DNA of 64,000 bases, from NCBI GenBank assembly GCA_037043015.1, contig CM073330.1:14154512-14218511 (forward strand). Reading direction: 5' to 3'. Each line of letters opens with the position of its first letter. The stretch's first letter is position 1. The translations under genes were made by a program, and so were the position numbers. Of the stretch, positions 46,587 to 58,903 are shown piece after piece. The notes under the pieces are model-generated. The model did no database searches. It had not been told where the DNA came from and was given only the letters and a program-made list of their open reading frames with translations. The DNA comes from Bryum argenteum (lineage: Eukaryota > Streptophyta > Bryopsida > Bryales > Bryaceae).

Positions 46587-49500
46587 ATGGTCAGCAACAG
46601 ACGGCCATTGACACCCGTGGGCGTCAACCGGCAGCAACAGAGACGCCACGGCCACAAGCGAAAAGGGAAGCCCGTGGAAGCGTGGAAGATGGAGATGGAG
46701 CGGGATAAAAATTCACGCAGCGAGAACATGAATGCTATTCAGCAGATTGCCGACGGCGTCGAGCAGATGCTATTCTCTTGGAACTTGGAGACATTCTCCA
46801 GAAGTCAGGAGCGTGCTGCAAAAACCCTCAACACCGACGCCAGGCTTCCCTTGGAAAATCAGAGCTTGGAATTACAAGAGAAAAGTGCTTGTACCATTTG
46901 CCACAAATTCACATCTCAACAACAAGTCACCACAAAGGTAACAGGACCTGCATGCATGGCGCAGGCTCACGACAACCTGGACCTTTCCTGCAACACTCGA
47001 AATCCTAAGGTCCGCTGTTCAGAGAGCTTCATGAACTGCAATGGTAATTGGTCATCCTTCCTTTCTTGCTTCTCTGGACGCGTTTAGGTTGTATCAAGTA
47101 GGGGAGGGCTTGCTTTTCTAGATGTTTAAGTACGGGAGGATTGTGGATCCTTGATGCAGTCCATAGGTTTCCAGGAGTGCCTGAATTTCGCCAGAATCCG
47201 TTCCCGTGGAACAACAGAGTGTTTGCGGTTCCAGGAGTTCCGTGTGTGGTGATTCGGCAGGATCGGTTAACAGGAGGCGGCACTGTGTTAGAAATACGAG
47301 GGGATTCTGAAACTTCAACGAGCGAGAAGAAGGTCGGGACGGAGGGCGTTTGTTTTGAGCATCCTGGGCAAGCTGTGGTCTTGGATTGCGGTGCTCAGGC
47401 TCGCCGGGGATCGTTGTGGGGACCGACTCCGTCCCCTGCAGACGAGACTCTGTTTCCGACACCACACCCATCTCACAGGGATGAGTGTTACCCTGTCCAG
47501 ACAGATTCGTGTCCATATCACCTTCCTGGTTTTTTTGCCGGTGACCGTCAGTTACATGTTTCCCCACGGAAATCTTCTTGTCGCTCTGCTGCGCCACCTC
47601 CAACTCCACCTCAACAACAGTTCTGCCCTACTAGTACTCTGAGGTTGCCAGAGCCTAAGGCTACTACTTGCTGCCCTACTAGTCCTCTGAGATTGCCAGA
47701 ACCCAAGGCTACCACTTGCTGCTCTAGTACTATGGGATTGCCATTGAAGACCACTACTTGCAGCAGAGTTTCTCCCCACCTTTCCAAGAATCAGAGTAGT
47801 CTCGGAGGAGTCCAAGACTCTTTCGGAGTGTCACATTGTGACCACTGCTCTCCTCACAACATCACCCCGAGAATCACTGCCGCCTCAGTCATGCATCTTG
47901 AAGTAGGTGAGTCGCCTCATCAATTATAGAAGTGTTCTGCTGCATGACTCTTCTCATGCCTCTCACACAATATTTTTGAGAGCAATACTTTGGCCCCATC
48001 TGCCATTGCGAGAAAGCGTCAGGTTGATAACATGTCTCAAATAACTTCAAGAAGGTCGGATAAGGAAACCTCTGAGATTGATCACTTTAGTAGTTCTGTG
48101 ATGATAAGTTCTACAATGAGCCAGAATAGTAGGTCATTCTTCCACTTATTCTTAATGGTTACAGATATGACAAACATGGAGATATCCCCTCACTTCCTTT
48201 TCACTGACTGATGGTCAGCAACTCTGCACTTGAAGATGAATTTGACTGAAAGTAAACCACTCGTATGTATGTTTTACTAGTTCAGCTACTTAGAAGTCTT
48301 TCCATGCAGTTTTACCGACTAGTGTTGCAAAAATAGAGTTGCAGTCAGTGAAACGGGTATAGGTACCTGGGTGAAGGTGGACGTCCCGTGACAGTGCCCA
48401 TGTTGCGGAATAATAGCCCGGAGCATCTGACGGACAAATTCGAATCCCTCCTCCACGTGACAACCTCGGGTGCTCTGCCTCCGCAGGTATGCCATGGTTG
48501 TCTCCTTTCTAATAGAAGTCTGTCATTACATGCTAAATACATGCTGACAAGCAAATGAACATCGTGAAGGAAACGTATACATAAGCTTTCTTCATCGAAA
48601 GCCAGGTTGAAAATAGTCTCCTTGAGTGAACAATGAAGCTGAATGCTTTCTAGATACAGAAGATAAGGTGCAAAAGGGGCATTTGTTGGTCTGTGGATGA
48701 TCAAGGAACAGAGTCATAGACCCCCATAAGGTTGAAAGCTCGCAGGTCATGGTTGCTATCAGGGGAAGAAGCAGCTGCGCTCGTCAACGTTGTCTCCTGA
48801 GATTTCGAGTGTGGAAGAGCTGCAGCTGGCTCTGATCGAATGTGCCACGGAGTATGAAATTAAGGTGCGTTGCAGTTCAATTCAAGGGGGTATCAACTGA
48901 CAGTTAATTCCGGTCAGAAGACTTCAGCCTTTACGAGACCTGCATGGTGCTATATTGCGGATGTTCAGACACTAGATGCGAGGATGAAGATGCACGAGAT
49001 GAGAGCGCTGAAGATACACGAGTTGAAGAGGCTCACTGCAGGTTCGGAATCGGATCCGCCTGCTGCAGATTCCCAAGATGACCAGAACCAGTCAGATGAG
49101 GTCTAGACAAGTCTCTCACTGTCAAGCGATTGCCTTGTATCAATTTTTCTCGGGAGTCTAGTGTTAATCTTACTCACGCGAAGCTATGCAGGCGCTGACG
49201 ACGAGCAATGTTGCCAAGAGATTAGACTCGAAAATCGCCCAGCAGCAAGTGAAGAAACACGCGATGAGATCCGAAGAAATGAAAGAGAATATAAAAAGGC
49301 CCCTGGACTCCAAGCCATGGAAGAAGCAAGAGAGGTGTGGTGTTGAATGCCATAGATTGTTGTATCTAATTAGTACCTTCTTGGTCCATGATGATACGAT
49401 AACCACTGTAAGCTATCACCATGATTGAACAGATCGAGTGAGGAACTGAAAAAGTCGGAGAGTGGAATCCGAGCTTTTTCGAGGTAACATGTTCCATGTG

Positions 49501-51273
49501 GTCACTGACTGGAGGACAATTGCTGTTGACGACCATTGCACAAGGGCATCACTCAACTACGACGTGCACTTGCAGGATTTTTGACAGGCAGAGGAGGAGC
49601 TTAGATGATGCGCTGCTTCGCGTTGACCGCCTCCAGAGGTGCGTTGAAACCCACAGCCTGGATCAGACTGAATAGCACAAATTATTCATATAGCCTTGGT
49701 TTTAATCTTGCTCAAAAGTAGAGTTAGTCTAAATAGAGAATCTGTTACAAATATCTTGAGGAGGTCTTTTTTCTGTCCGCTTATTGTCATATGGAGTTCT
49801 TTCAAGTGTAAGGCCTCCGTATGATCTTTGTGACCACAAATGGAAACGTGAGGCATGTGTTGGTAGTCTTGTCTTGATGTTTAAAAGGAACGAAGGCTCC
49901 TACGCATGGCTTTGATATGATCAGAGAGGTGGCGAAGAAGGACCAAGAAGTGGTGGAGTGGCAGCTGAAGGAAAAAGAGACCAAGGCACAACTGCACGGG
50001 TTAGAAAATAAAGTGAAAAGGTCTTTAGTGTTGCACACTTCACCGCGATTGCAAGGCTCACCACGATTGAAGCCAAGAAAGCTTCTCATGGAGCTTCCAG
50101 CCCTTCGGGAATCTGTGCAGTATTCATTGGATGCGGTAATGTTTCATCCAACATGCTCAGTTCTGTAACACTGCTTGAAGGAGTTGGACCTGGCTGACTT
50201 TTGTGCATGACAATCTTGAAATTTTGTCCCGATCAGTGGTCGTTAAGATGGGGATGATTGTGTCCGTGAAAAGCCAGCAAGGAGGATGTTGATCGTCTTT
50301 AGAAGAAAACAAATGTGAGCAACCCGTGAAAAAGTTAGTGTCAGGAAAATGTCACTCAATTTTGTAAGAGGATTACTATTTTCTTACTCGTACTCGTACG
50401 AGTAAGTGAGAGTGAGAACGTACTCGTACCTTCTGTCAAGAACTTGTACTAACTGATAGTCATGGGAGGTTTTTTTGACATTGTGAACTTCAAAAATCAT
50501 CTCCTAGGCCGGGGCTTGGTCTTACAAACCTCCTTCACCAACTCACCGACCACCATCGTTCGGTGACATCACAAGTGCTAAACGATTTTCATGAACTGCT
50601 TTTACAGGAGGAACTGAAGCAAAGCTCCGATTCACCGATGGCAGAGAGAGCGCAGGATCTTTCAGACAACAAGTCCGTCAGTGAAATGAGTGTACGTTAC
50701 TTCAACTCTCATGACTTTCTGTGTTTGTTATCTTCTTTGTCTAAACTTAGACAGCCCGGTCTCACTCTGCTGAGGCAATCAATTTCTAGCCTCCGAATCA
50801 ACACACTTTGTCCACTTTCAACCAGAAGCCTGGAGTACACAAAATGATGTTTTACAGAAATTATTGTCTTCTTTTGCGACGAAAGCATGATAAAAGCAAG
50901 GGTCTTCAACGACAACAGCTTACTGTTTGCTTGTTATTACACACTCAGGGTGTCTTTGTGGCAGGATCAGGATTGCTGTATCAGTAGCAGGCTTGAAGTC
51001 TTGGAGGAGCGGGCATCTGAGATGGATAGTCTAAAGCTGACCATGTCCAAGCTTGCATCAAATATGGCGGAGTTGTCAACGGCTTTCAAAGACCATGTGC
51101 AATTTGTAAATCATCGACTGGCAACAATTCACGGCTTTGTCTCCAACAGCAGGAAAGCGTCTCCCAGGTCTCGCTCATCGCCTCGGCCCCCTGTGGCTGT
51201 TCCGGAAAATGTAGAAGCGCAGAGGGAGATTGTTGGCACCCCGAGAACCTCAACTCCGACATGGCAAAGATAA
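46587..51273 (+). CDS. Unrecognised coiled-coil protein, ten exons
   Basis: Exon model: 46,587-46,937, 47,981-48,132, 48,363-48,486, 48,763-48,864, 48,969-49,100, 49,192-49,334, 49,576-49,638, 49,925-50,135, 50,608-50,691, 50,965-51,273 (TAA). Intron phases agree at every junction (including 2-nt/1-nt splits restoring Arg at 48,132/48,363, 49,334/49,576 and 49,638/49,925), giving about 556 residues. Donors at 48,132 (GTCATT) and 49,100 (GTCTAG) are weak. The N-terminus is basic (RQQQRRHGHKRKGKP); helix-prone, Gln/Glu/Lys-rich stretches follow (VEELQLALIECATEYEIK, RRSLDDALLRVDRLQ, EVVEWQLKEKETKAQLHGLE, LEVLEERASEMDSLKLTMSK), so the middle and C-terminus are probably coiled coil, with a Ser/Pro/Arg tail. 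I do not recognise the family; a cytoskeletal or nuclear scaffold role is only a guess. Confidence 0.65.
47590..47765. repeat. Tandem repeat, about 51-54-bp units, in an intron
   Basis: Three units of the type actactTGCTGCCCTACTAGTnCTCTGAGATTGCCAGAnCC lie inside a 262-codon open frame (47,141-47,929) that falls in the first intron of my gene model. That frame would encode a Pro/Cys/Thr repeat, but I could not splice it in phase to the neighbouring exons. Confidence 0.5.
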
Positions 51274-51410
51274 ATCATCATCCACTGACACGCCCCACTT
51301 GAACGCGCCCCAACAATGAATGGAATATTTGCCCCATGACAAATGTGAAGAACACATTGGTAGACACCGTGATTGCTTTCAAAGGATATATCTCACTGGG
51401 AATCAACCAC

Positions 51411-51548
51411 ACATTGGACCTCACGACCATGCAAAGTACAGAACATGAACACAAATCATCACAATGGTGACTCATCCACACATTGGACCTCACGACCATG
51501 CAAAGTACATAGCATGAACACAAATCATCACAATGGTGACCCATCCAA
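51411..51548. repeat. 69-bp tandem repeat, two copies
   Basis: The unit acattggacctcacgaccat...caatggtgactcatccac is repeated head to tail with three mismatches, just 3' of the coiled-coil gene. Confidence 0.8.
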
Positions 51549-51592
51549 TAGTGAACGACGCAGGTTGGATGTCAAGAACCACCTTCACAGTA

Positions 51593-51972
51593 GAGAAATC
51601 CGCTAAGTACGACAGACTAGGGACGAGAACACCGAGTTTTGGTCGGACTGGGGACGAAACGTCGAACTGGGCACCAACTTTTTACACTACGATCGAACTG
51701 GGGGCTAAACTCAAGAATGCACCGATTGTGATGGTATTCCGAGTTTGGTCCCTAGTTCGACTTGGTGCCCAGTCCGCAACACAGCGAGAAGCTAGAGTGA
51801 AGAGTTCGGAGGGGCAGCGCCGAGCGCCGAACATCTGGTCCCCAATTTCGTGCATTTGGTCCTCAGTTTGCTCTACTTAGCGGATAACCGAAAACTGGAC
51901 ACGAAACGACGGACTGGGGACCAACTGGGGATCAACTAAGGTCCAAACTGGGGACTACTTAGCGGATTTCTC
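51593..51972. mobile_element. 380-bp MITE with 17-bp perfect terminal inverted repeats
   Basis: Ends GAGAAATCCGCTAAGTA and TACTTAGCGGATTTCTC are exact reverse complements. TA flanks both ends (51,591-51,592 and 51,973-51,974), suggesting a TA target duplication as in Tc1/mariner-type elements. The interior carries repeated actggggac motifs and no transposase. Confidence 0.75.
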
Positions 51973-51974
51973 TA

Positions 51975-54024
51975 ATATGTGGGTCATATTTCCAATGGTT
52001 TATCAAAGAGTCTTATGTCATCTAGAAGGTGCTGGTGTTGGGAACCATATTGATGAGAATCTAAATAATACCAAGCATAATCCTACAACTTGAAATATAA
52101 AAAAGTGCGGCTCTATAGGTACCTAGGCAATAAACAATTGTACACATGCCTCTAAGAGCTATCAACAATGGCATACACAAATTACTAAAGAAACCACTGC
52201 TGAAAACAATAATATTTATATGTTCACCCACAATGATCAATGAATGATGAAACTATTAATCCAACGTCTAGAATATCATAGGTGCATAAGCATGATTGGA
52301 TTGATTTATGTGAATTGTTAAAATTATTAGAGGAACACGGAAGTAGTGAGTTATAGGCTGTTGCGGGGTTCAATTAGACAATTACATCTTGGACTTGATT
52401 TCAATACTATATTCTAATTACTTGGAGAAAGAATGTCTTGGAACTCCTTGTCTATGTTCTTTAGTCTTTACTCCATGGAAGCATTGTGAGTCCTTTCCAC
52501 TACCAAACTAGTCATTTTGCACCAATGCGTTGGGTGTGTCAAGCAAGATAATGCCCCCCCATGGTAATAAAGACTGCTAAGATGGTAGCAATTGCAAGGG
52601 AATTTTGTCATCTATTCGACTGCATCTTTTAGGTGTTATAGTTGACAAAATTTGCAAAGAAATGCCGATCGTCATTGCAAATCAAATTAAAATTGAAACA
52701 TGATATTAGGTGCATCATGCCATTTTGCAGGTGCCATTTCAAAGAGGTAAGTGCTTAGCCTGCAACTCCCACTTCCCATCAAGAAAACTTCTTTAGACTA
52801 TGAGCATGGCAAGATTTCACATGACCAACATGATTTGGATTGATTGGGGTTTGGATTTTTTTCAACCTCTAAAAAAGTGGTTTTCTTTTTTCTTCCCTCA
52901 AATAACTACACTATTTTGTTAATCAGTGTTACGTGGAGATTAGTGTAATGAATAACTTTTGGTAAATAACATTATATCTCAACTCTCTTGAGATTAGTGT
53001 TCACTATGGGCCACCATTGCAATCAATGTCCTTTGTCTTTCTTCAAGCCACCAATTGCACAACTTCACTTGCAAGAAAGTTTGCATGCTTTCACATTTAG
53101 TGTTAGTGTTATACTTTGACGACACTACGATGACGTGTGACATGTATTGTCATTGTTTGCAATTAACATTTGTAGCACTAATCAACAACTCTAACTTGTG
53201 TAATGACTCTTTCTACAACAAGGGAAAAAATCTTATTCTCCAACTACAAATATCATGATCTCACAATTGGTAAGGAATTTGAATATGAGATTTGATATAT
53301 GTATACACATACAAGTTCGTTTGAGATCCTACAATTACACACCTAAAAATTACGTCAACATTTCGAAACTATTTTTGCACGGACGCATAGGAGTCAACGT
53401 TTGATGAGTAATTCTAACTTTAGTTACTTTGTGCTTTGAACTTATTTCATCATAATACCATCTACCAAGTGGTAAGAATCAACTATGAAACACCTTCACT
53501 TCATGATGAATACTATTTCCTCACCGTCATGAAGCTTCTAACGATTTACCCCGAACACCTCCATGCAAACCTTCCTCACGTGTCTACGGAACTTCAACTC
53601 TACAGTGAATCCACACAAGTTGGAAAGAGACAGTACTCAACATATGCCATCTCTACCGAATGTTTCCGCCTACACTGCAAATTCTTTAGTGTATATCTCA
53701 TTGGGAGAGTCTCCGGAAGTACAAGGTCCAGTACCGCTGCATGTTTTGGTAGTCCACTTGTCCATCTCACTGACACATTTGCATTTGAAAGTGAGGAATA
53801 ATTCAAAACATTCTTAACAATTAATGCATAGTTAGCTGTGTTGAGTGTGTTCACGTCTTCATGAATGCAGAGAATTTTGACTAGTGACGCCGGATTTGGG
53901 TCACCTGAAGTGATTCCTCCGTGTGCGAATCGTGTCTATTTTGCATGGTTTGTGCTCTAACTTACTATCATTCCCTATTCGGGCAATTTCGTCTATGACC
54001 TTCCTATAAAGATGCTTTGAGTAA
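51975..54024. other. AT-rich intergenic DNA
   Basis: No gene supported; the 121-codon frame at 53,436-53,801 has no motif, splice context or compositional support. It contains the left inverted arm at 52,908-53,215. Confidence 0.4.
52908..53215. repeat. Left arm of a 1.9-kb inverted-repeat element
   Basis: Matches the reverse complement of 54,025-54,790 once the insertion at 54,119-54,545 is removed; for example caagccaccaattgcac and gtgttcacta/tttgggc.ccattgcaatca are shared. Copies of agtgttac mark both arms. Confidence 0.65.
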
Positions 54025-54790
54025 AGCCACTACACAAGATTTTGTTCATTAGTGTTACAAACGTTCATTGCAAATTGTTACATTAAATGTCGCACGTCAC
54101 CGTAGTGTTACAACACTAAGGTAGAATGACCTTAAACCGCGCGGCCCCCCAAAAGCGCAAGGTAGACCACCCCTGTAGCCGCCCATGGCGTGACCTTATT
54201 GCACGCACAACAATTTCATAAATAGTGACTGGATATGGAATCGTGTTGGGAGGTGGTTGGTTCATGGTTCATGGTTCATTAACTCTATTTTAGCTACATG
54301 CGTGAGCGCCACAAAGTATTGGTTTGCCGGATAAAAAGGAGAGTCTACTGATCCCTTCAAGGTCATGTACACTTTTGACTTCAAATTTTTTTAGTAAATT
54401 CAATTTTTTCTATTTTATTTTTGAGATTTTTGCATTCACTCTCCCTCTTGTTTTCCCATCCAAGAAAAATTACAAACTATACACACGAGGTCCACAACCA
54501 TGTTGAATCTCTTGTTTGAGCGGTTTAATTAAGGTCATTCTACCTTAATCGTCAAAGCATAATACTGACACTGAATGTGAAAGCATGCAATTTTTCTTGC
54601 AAGTGAAAGAAATAAATGGAAGTCGTGCAATTGGTGGCTTGATGAAAAGACAAGGGATATGATTGCAATGGCTGCCCAAAGTGAACACTTATCTTAAGAG
54701 TTGAGAAATACTTGTTATTTAGAGAAAGTTGCCCATTATTTACACTAAGTAACTTCACGTAACACTAATTAACAACTCGTGCACATGTAG
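54025..54790. repeat. Right arm of the 1.9-kb inverted-repeat element, interrupted
   Basis: Inverted partner of 52,908-53,215. The arm is interrupted by a 427-bp TIR element, and the left arm supplies the uninterrupted (empty) site. Confidence 0.65.
54119..54545. mobile_element. 427-bp TIR element (MITE) with TA target duplication
   Basis: Left end AGGTAGAATGACCTTAAACC, right end GGTTTAATTAAGGTCATTCT followed by ACCT: inverted repeats interrupted by one 4-bp insertion. TA flanks both sides (54,117-54,118, 54,546-54,547). Absent from the homologous left arm around 53,118. Confidence 0.75.
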
Positions 54791-56135
54791 TAAAACCATA
54801 GTGGCACTTTAGAGCCATATTGTGCCAATATGGCTTTACTGGTGGCTTTGCTCAAATCATCTTTTTACTATAGCTTGTTTGGATTCTCAAAAGGTAATAC
54901 ACTCGATAATGGCTCAAATCTAAGCATGGCAAGTTTGAAATGAAGTTAGAGCGTTTCCTATGGCCACATCATTCACCGACGTGGTGGTGTGGTGTCTAAA
55001 AGAAACAAGCTCCAATGCTCTCCGACGAGCTCTTTGAAACAACACCGTTCCTTAAAAAATCCTCCCAATTGTGCCAAATGGAGGTGTTTTGCTATGAGGA
55101 ATTCTCTACCGTGTAGCAACATGACAAGCTTACATTTCTCATTTTGTGCGTGAATATCCAAAGTTTGTTGTCATTGTAAGGGCGGCTTGCCACATATACT
55201 TTTGTACTCCCCCTTGCGTTGAGACAATTTTGTTCTCACCACTCTCAACACCTTCATTGACTTGAAAAAGCCTACGTAATCCTCCATTACATGGTGAAGT
55301 TGTCGTGTACCATAGAAGATGCTCTTAGCCATTTTGAACATTTAGTGTGCATGGGCAAAGTAAGTAGAAAGTTGGACCTGCTTAAATTTTTAGTTATGAG
55401 TCTTTCTAAGATTTGTTATGAGTTCTTAAATTTGTACTTGTAGGTATTCCAAACATGATGCAATCTAAAAAATTCATAGGTTATTTTCAGGATAGTAACT
55501 TTCAAAGCTATAATTGTGTCTCGTGTGCAAAGTTCACTATGCTAAGACATTATTCATATTTCTACACCTTTTAGCAATCCAATAAAATACTCATATCCCA
55601 AAGTGACCCAAGTCACAAAATTTTACCAATTCTATAAGGGCAACCTCCAAAACTTTCAAGAAAAATCTTCATAATTTTTAATAACTATTGAACTATTTCT
55701 TTCAAAATCAGTCAAAAATTGAGATTTAGGAATAAAAATAGGGTTAAGTAGAAGATTTTACAGTTGGAAATTAAAGAAAACCACTACATATCCCGGTAGT
55801 CCGTCGAGGTTTAAATTGCACGTCTAAGGTTTCAAGCTTCAAGAAACACAAGGCAATGTAGGAATTAACTTATGATCACCAAAATACAATACTATTCTTG
55901 TGCTTTCAAATATTGAATACATACTCATGCTTGAAATACTAACATACTTAAAGATTGTTATTTGTATCTACAAATACCCAGAATCAATGTAGTTGAAAAA
56001 CAATCAAAATACCAAGAAGCAAAAAAGTACGTAGAAGACTCTTGATACACCTAAAGAATATTCCCATCGGAATATTCTTCATGAAATATTCCTTGCAGGC
56101 ATTCCTTGTAGTAGGTAACCATGGTACATCTTTAA
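54791..56135. other. AT-rich intergenic DNA
   Basis: Nothing supported beyond short chance frames. Confidence 0.4.
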
Positions 56136-56495
56136 CCCTTAAACGTCTAGCTATACGGATTGGGGCAACCCAAAATTGGATCACAACATCTTTTGGACTT
56201 GGGCATCATGAATAGTGCACTTTTGAACTTGGGCATCATGAATGATCCAATCAATGATGAGCTTGCAACCTCCTACAAGGTTATGTACAACCCCAACCTA
56301 CCTACCACAATCCTTTCAAAGCACAAATCACTCATACAAATTGGGATTTGAATTCTAAAATTTCACTTTTCGAATGCATCACAAGATGGTGACCACTTTG
56401 ACATCAAAATGTAAGTGAAAAGTTGAGTACATTGAGAGCTATAGAGGAGATTCTGTTGGAAACGGCCCCCTCCGGGCCGCTCAGACGTTTAAGGG
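56136..56495. mobile_element. 360-bp piggyBac-like MITE with TTAA duplication
   Basis: Ends CCCTTAAACGTCT and AGACGTTTAAGGG are perfect inverted repeats, flanked on both sides by TTAA (56,132-56,135 and 56,496-56,499), the strict target of piggyBac transposases. Same termini type as 8,306-9,238. Confidence 0.75.
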
Positions 56496-58525
56496 TTAAG
56501 AATTCATCACAATTGCTTTGTGTTAAGAATTAATATTTTAAAGCCATTTCAATCAAAACTTTAGTTGAATTACTCTTCATCATCCTACGTGGTTGTATTT
56601 TTCAAAAGCAAAAATTTTTTATTTTTATTTTTTAAGATTGAGAATTATATGTTCATCCAATTGGAGGGTGCAAAACGTAAGATGAATCTGAGAGACCACA
56701 GTAATTGCGACCCCACATTGATTGAAGGCCACACACTGACAAGCAACAGTACGACTGTACAAGCGTACCAACTTGCACTAAAGAAAGCATCTAAGGGTGG
56801 GTTTACACTAAAGCCAGGGCCATTGGAAAATGGAGGCCAATCTGTCCCATGTGGCATGCACCAAATGGGCCCCATTTGGTGTCATGAACCAAAAAGTTAA
56901 CTCAAGTGTAATTGTTGTCCATACTGACATGGCCTCCAAGAAGATGAAAAGAACCCACCATTTGAAAGGCTTGCTCAGAAAAAACAAATTTAGTGTAGAA
57001 CAAAATTAGTGTGAGACAAATATCTCAAAATATTACTGGCCCCCACTCATTGTGTAAGCTTCTTGGAGCTACACCAATACGGGAACACTATATATATAAA
57101 AGAATAGGGTGATCGATCCGGCGATCCTTTCTACCCACCTACTACGTACAAATCTACCTACCTATCTTTTATGCTTTTTGGATTATGCATAAAAAATAAT
57201 TTCTTTGAAAAAAGAAGAAAAAAGAAAAGAAAAGAAAAGAACAATAATAATAATAAATAAATAAAATAAAATAAACACGGACACACATAAAAATAATAAA
57301 CATAATACTCTTCGAGAACATGGTAGACACGAGATACATTTTTAGCTTCACCGTCGAGACGAAGGGGACCTTACTACTAGTTAGGGTATAAATAAATATG
57401 AGGGGACCATCAGGAAGTAAATAACCAGTATATAAACTGCGAGCTTCATCAATTCATGGATGGATACGAAGAGGAAAAAGTGAGCACAAAATATAAAATG
57501 GACCTAATTAGAAATAATGAGTCTTTTTACATATTAAAAATCATCATGATATGTTATTATATGCTTTACTGCATGGGAGAAATTTACTATTTTTATAGTA
57601 ATAATGTGTCACCCAGTTCGGAACATTCTTCTTCTTTTTTTTCTTTTTTCTTTTTCTTTTTTAAAACAATCAATTTATTAATCGATTGAGAGCAAAAGTA
57701 GCTCATTACTTGATTGATTCACAGATTGTTTTACTAGCATGAAATTTGCTATCCATAATTTTGTACGACATGTGGACGGAATTCATTTGATTTCTATTTT
57801 CTAGAATTGTTTGTGATTTGTTTCAAATAATAACCTCATGAGACCAAGAGGTTAGATATCTTATTGAATTTCACTTAGATCTCTTTGCTAATTTTGAATT
57901 TGGTGGAATGTATTACTAAGTATTACCATTGAGAAGAAGAGTTGGTGAAAAATTATTTAGTTTTTATATAATTGATTAACATATCAAAAGTGTATGATTA
58001 ATCGCAATTTCTTAAACCTCAAAACGACATTTTGGATGACAAGTTGCAACAATGAAGAGTCGTAACTTCTTCATCAGAAGTTCATTTTTGACAAAATCAT
58101 CTAGTCTTATTCTCAAATCAAAATTTAGTTTGCTGTTGAAAATTGGAGACCTATCCAAGAAAGTATGAAAGTATGAAAGTATGAAAGATAGAATATCAAA
58201 CACGTAGCTCATAAGGAACTCATTTGAGTAGACAAGATCATCAATGAAAGACTTAATGAAAATAAAAATGAATTCTTGACAATCAAGGAAAGAATCTAAT
58301 AGATTTTTTGGCCAAGAATAGAAATAAAATTGTGGTAGGTGCTACTTTGGGGGGCATTGACATTTTGTGGATAGATGCAAACAACTCACTTTTTTCTTCC
58401 ATTTTGAGAAGATTCCCAAACTAAAGAGTAGAAGACAAACAACATAACAAGCCAAACAAACGTTTTCCAAAAACATATGTCAAATGATTTGGTTCTTCCC
58501 ACTTGAAAATTGTCAAGTATAATTT
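56496..58525. other. AT-rich intergenic DNA with simple repeats
   Basis: A-rich microsatellite at 57,205-57,275 and a T/C tract at 57,630-57,665. A tandem gtatgaaa run (three units) at about 58,160-58,185. No gene supported. Confidence 0.45.
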
Positions 58526-58890
58526 AGGCACCACAAGCCTTGGCTTGGTGGTTAGGGCTTAGGCCCCCAATGAGGAGGTCGTGGGTTCCATTCCCCATGC
58601 CGGCGTGGTGCTCACCACTATAGTCCACCCAACTATTGTGGGGGGTCCTTGGACCTTGTTGTATGGGTACCTCAAAGTCCTTTGGGGGGATACTATGTCA
58701 AGTATCTTCAAGGCACTTCTAACTAGGCTAGAAACTAGCGTAGTTATAGTGTCCACCCTCGAGAGGGGGAAGTAGTATTGTTCCAATTTCCCCTTGTCCG
58801 GTGGCCATCGGGATATTAGCATTACGAACGGACACTTCATTCACGCCGGCCCCTTAAAAAAGGGACCGGAGTTTCTATCTCATATCTATC
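58526..58890 (+). mobile_element. tRNA-derived SINE, 365 bp, with 13-bp target duplication
   Basis: Flanked by TCAAGTATAATTT at 58,513-58,525 and 58,891-58,903, a perfect duplication. The head has an A-box-like tggcttggtgg (about 58,541) and a B-box-like gggttccattcc (about 58,585), the internal RNA polymerase III promoter of tRNA-derived SINEs. The 3' 140 bp is similar to the LINE 3' end at 39,868-39,990 (gtggccatcg, cattacgaacRgacact, attcacgcc, then a short stem-loop and gagttYct). Non-autonomous; would need LINE enzymes to move. Confidence 0.8.
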
Positions 58891-58903
58891 TCAAGTATAA
58901 TTT

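Noticed and set aside
47118-47609. Minus-strand 163-codon frame
   Set aside because: No motif, no splice context, and it overlaps GC-rich sequence that is open in several frames.
53436-53801. 121-codon frame in AT-rich DNA
   Set aside because: No recognisable domain, no neighbouring exons, composition like the surrounding repeats.
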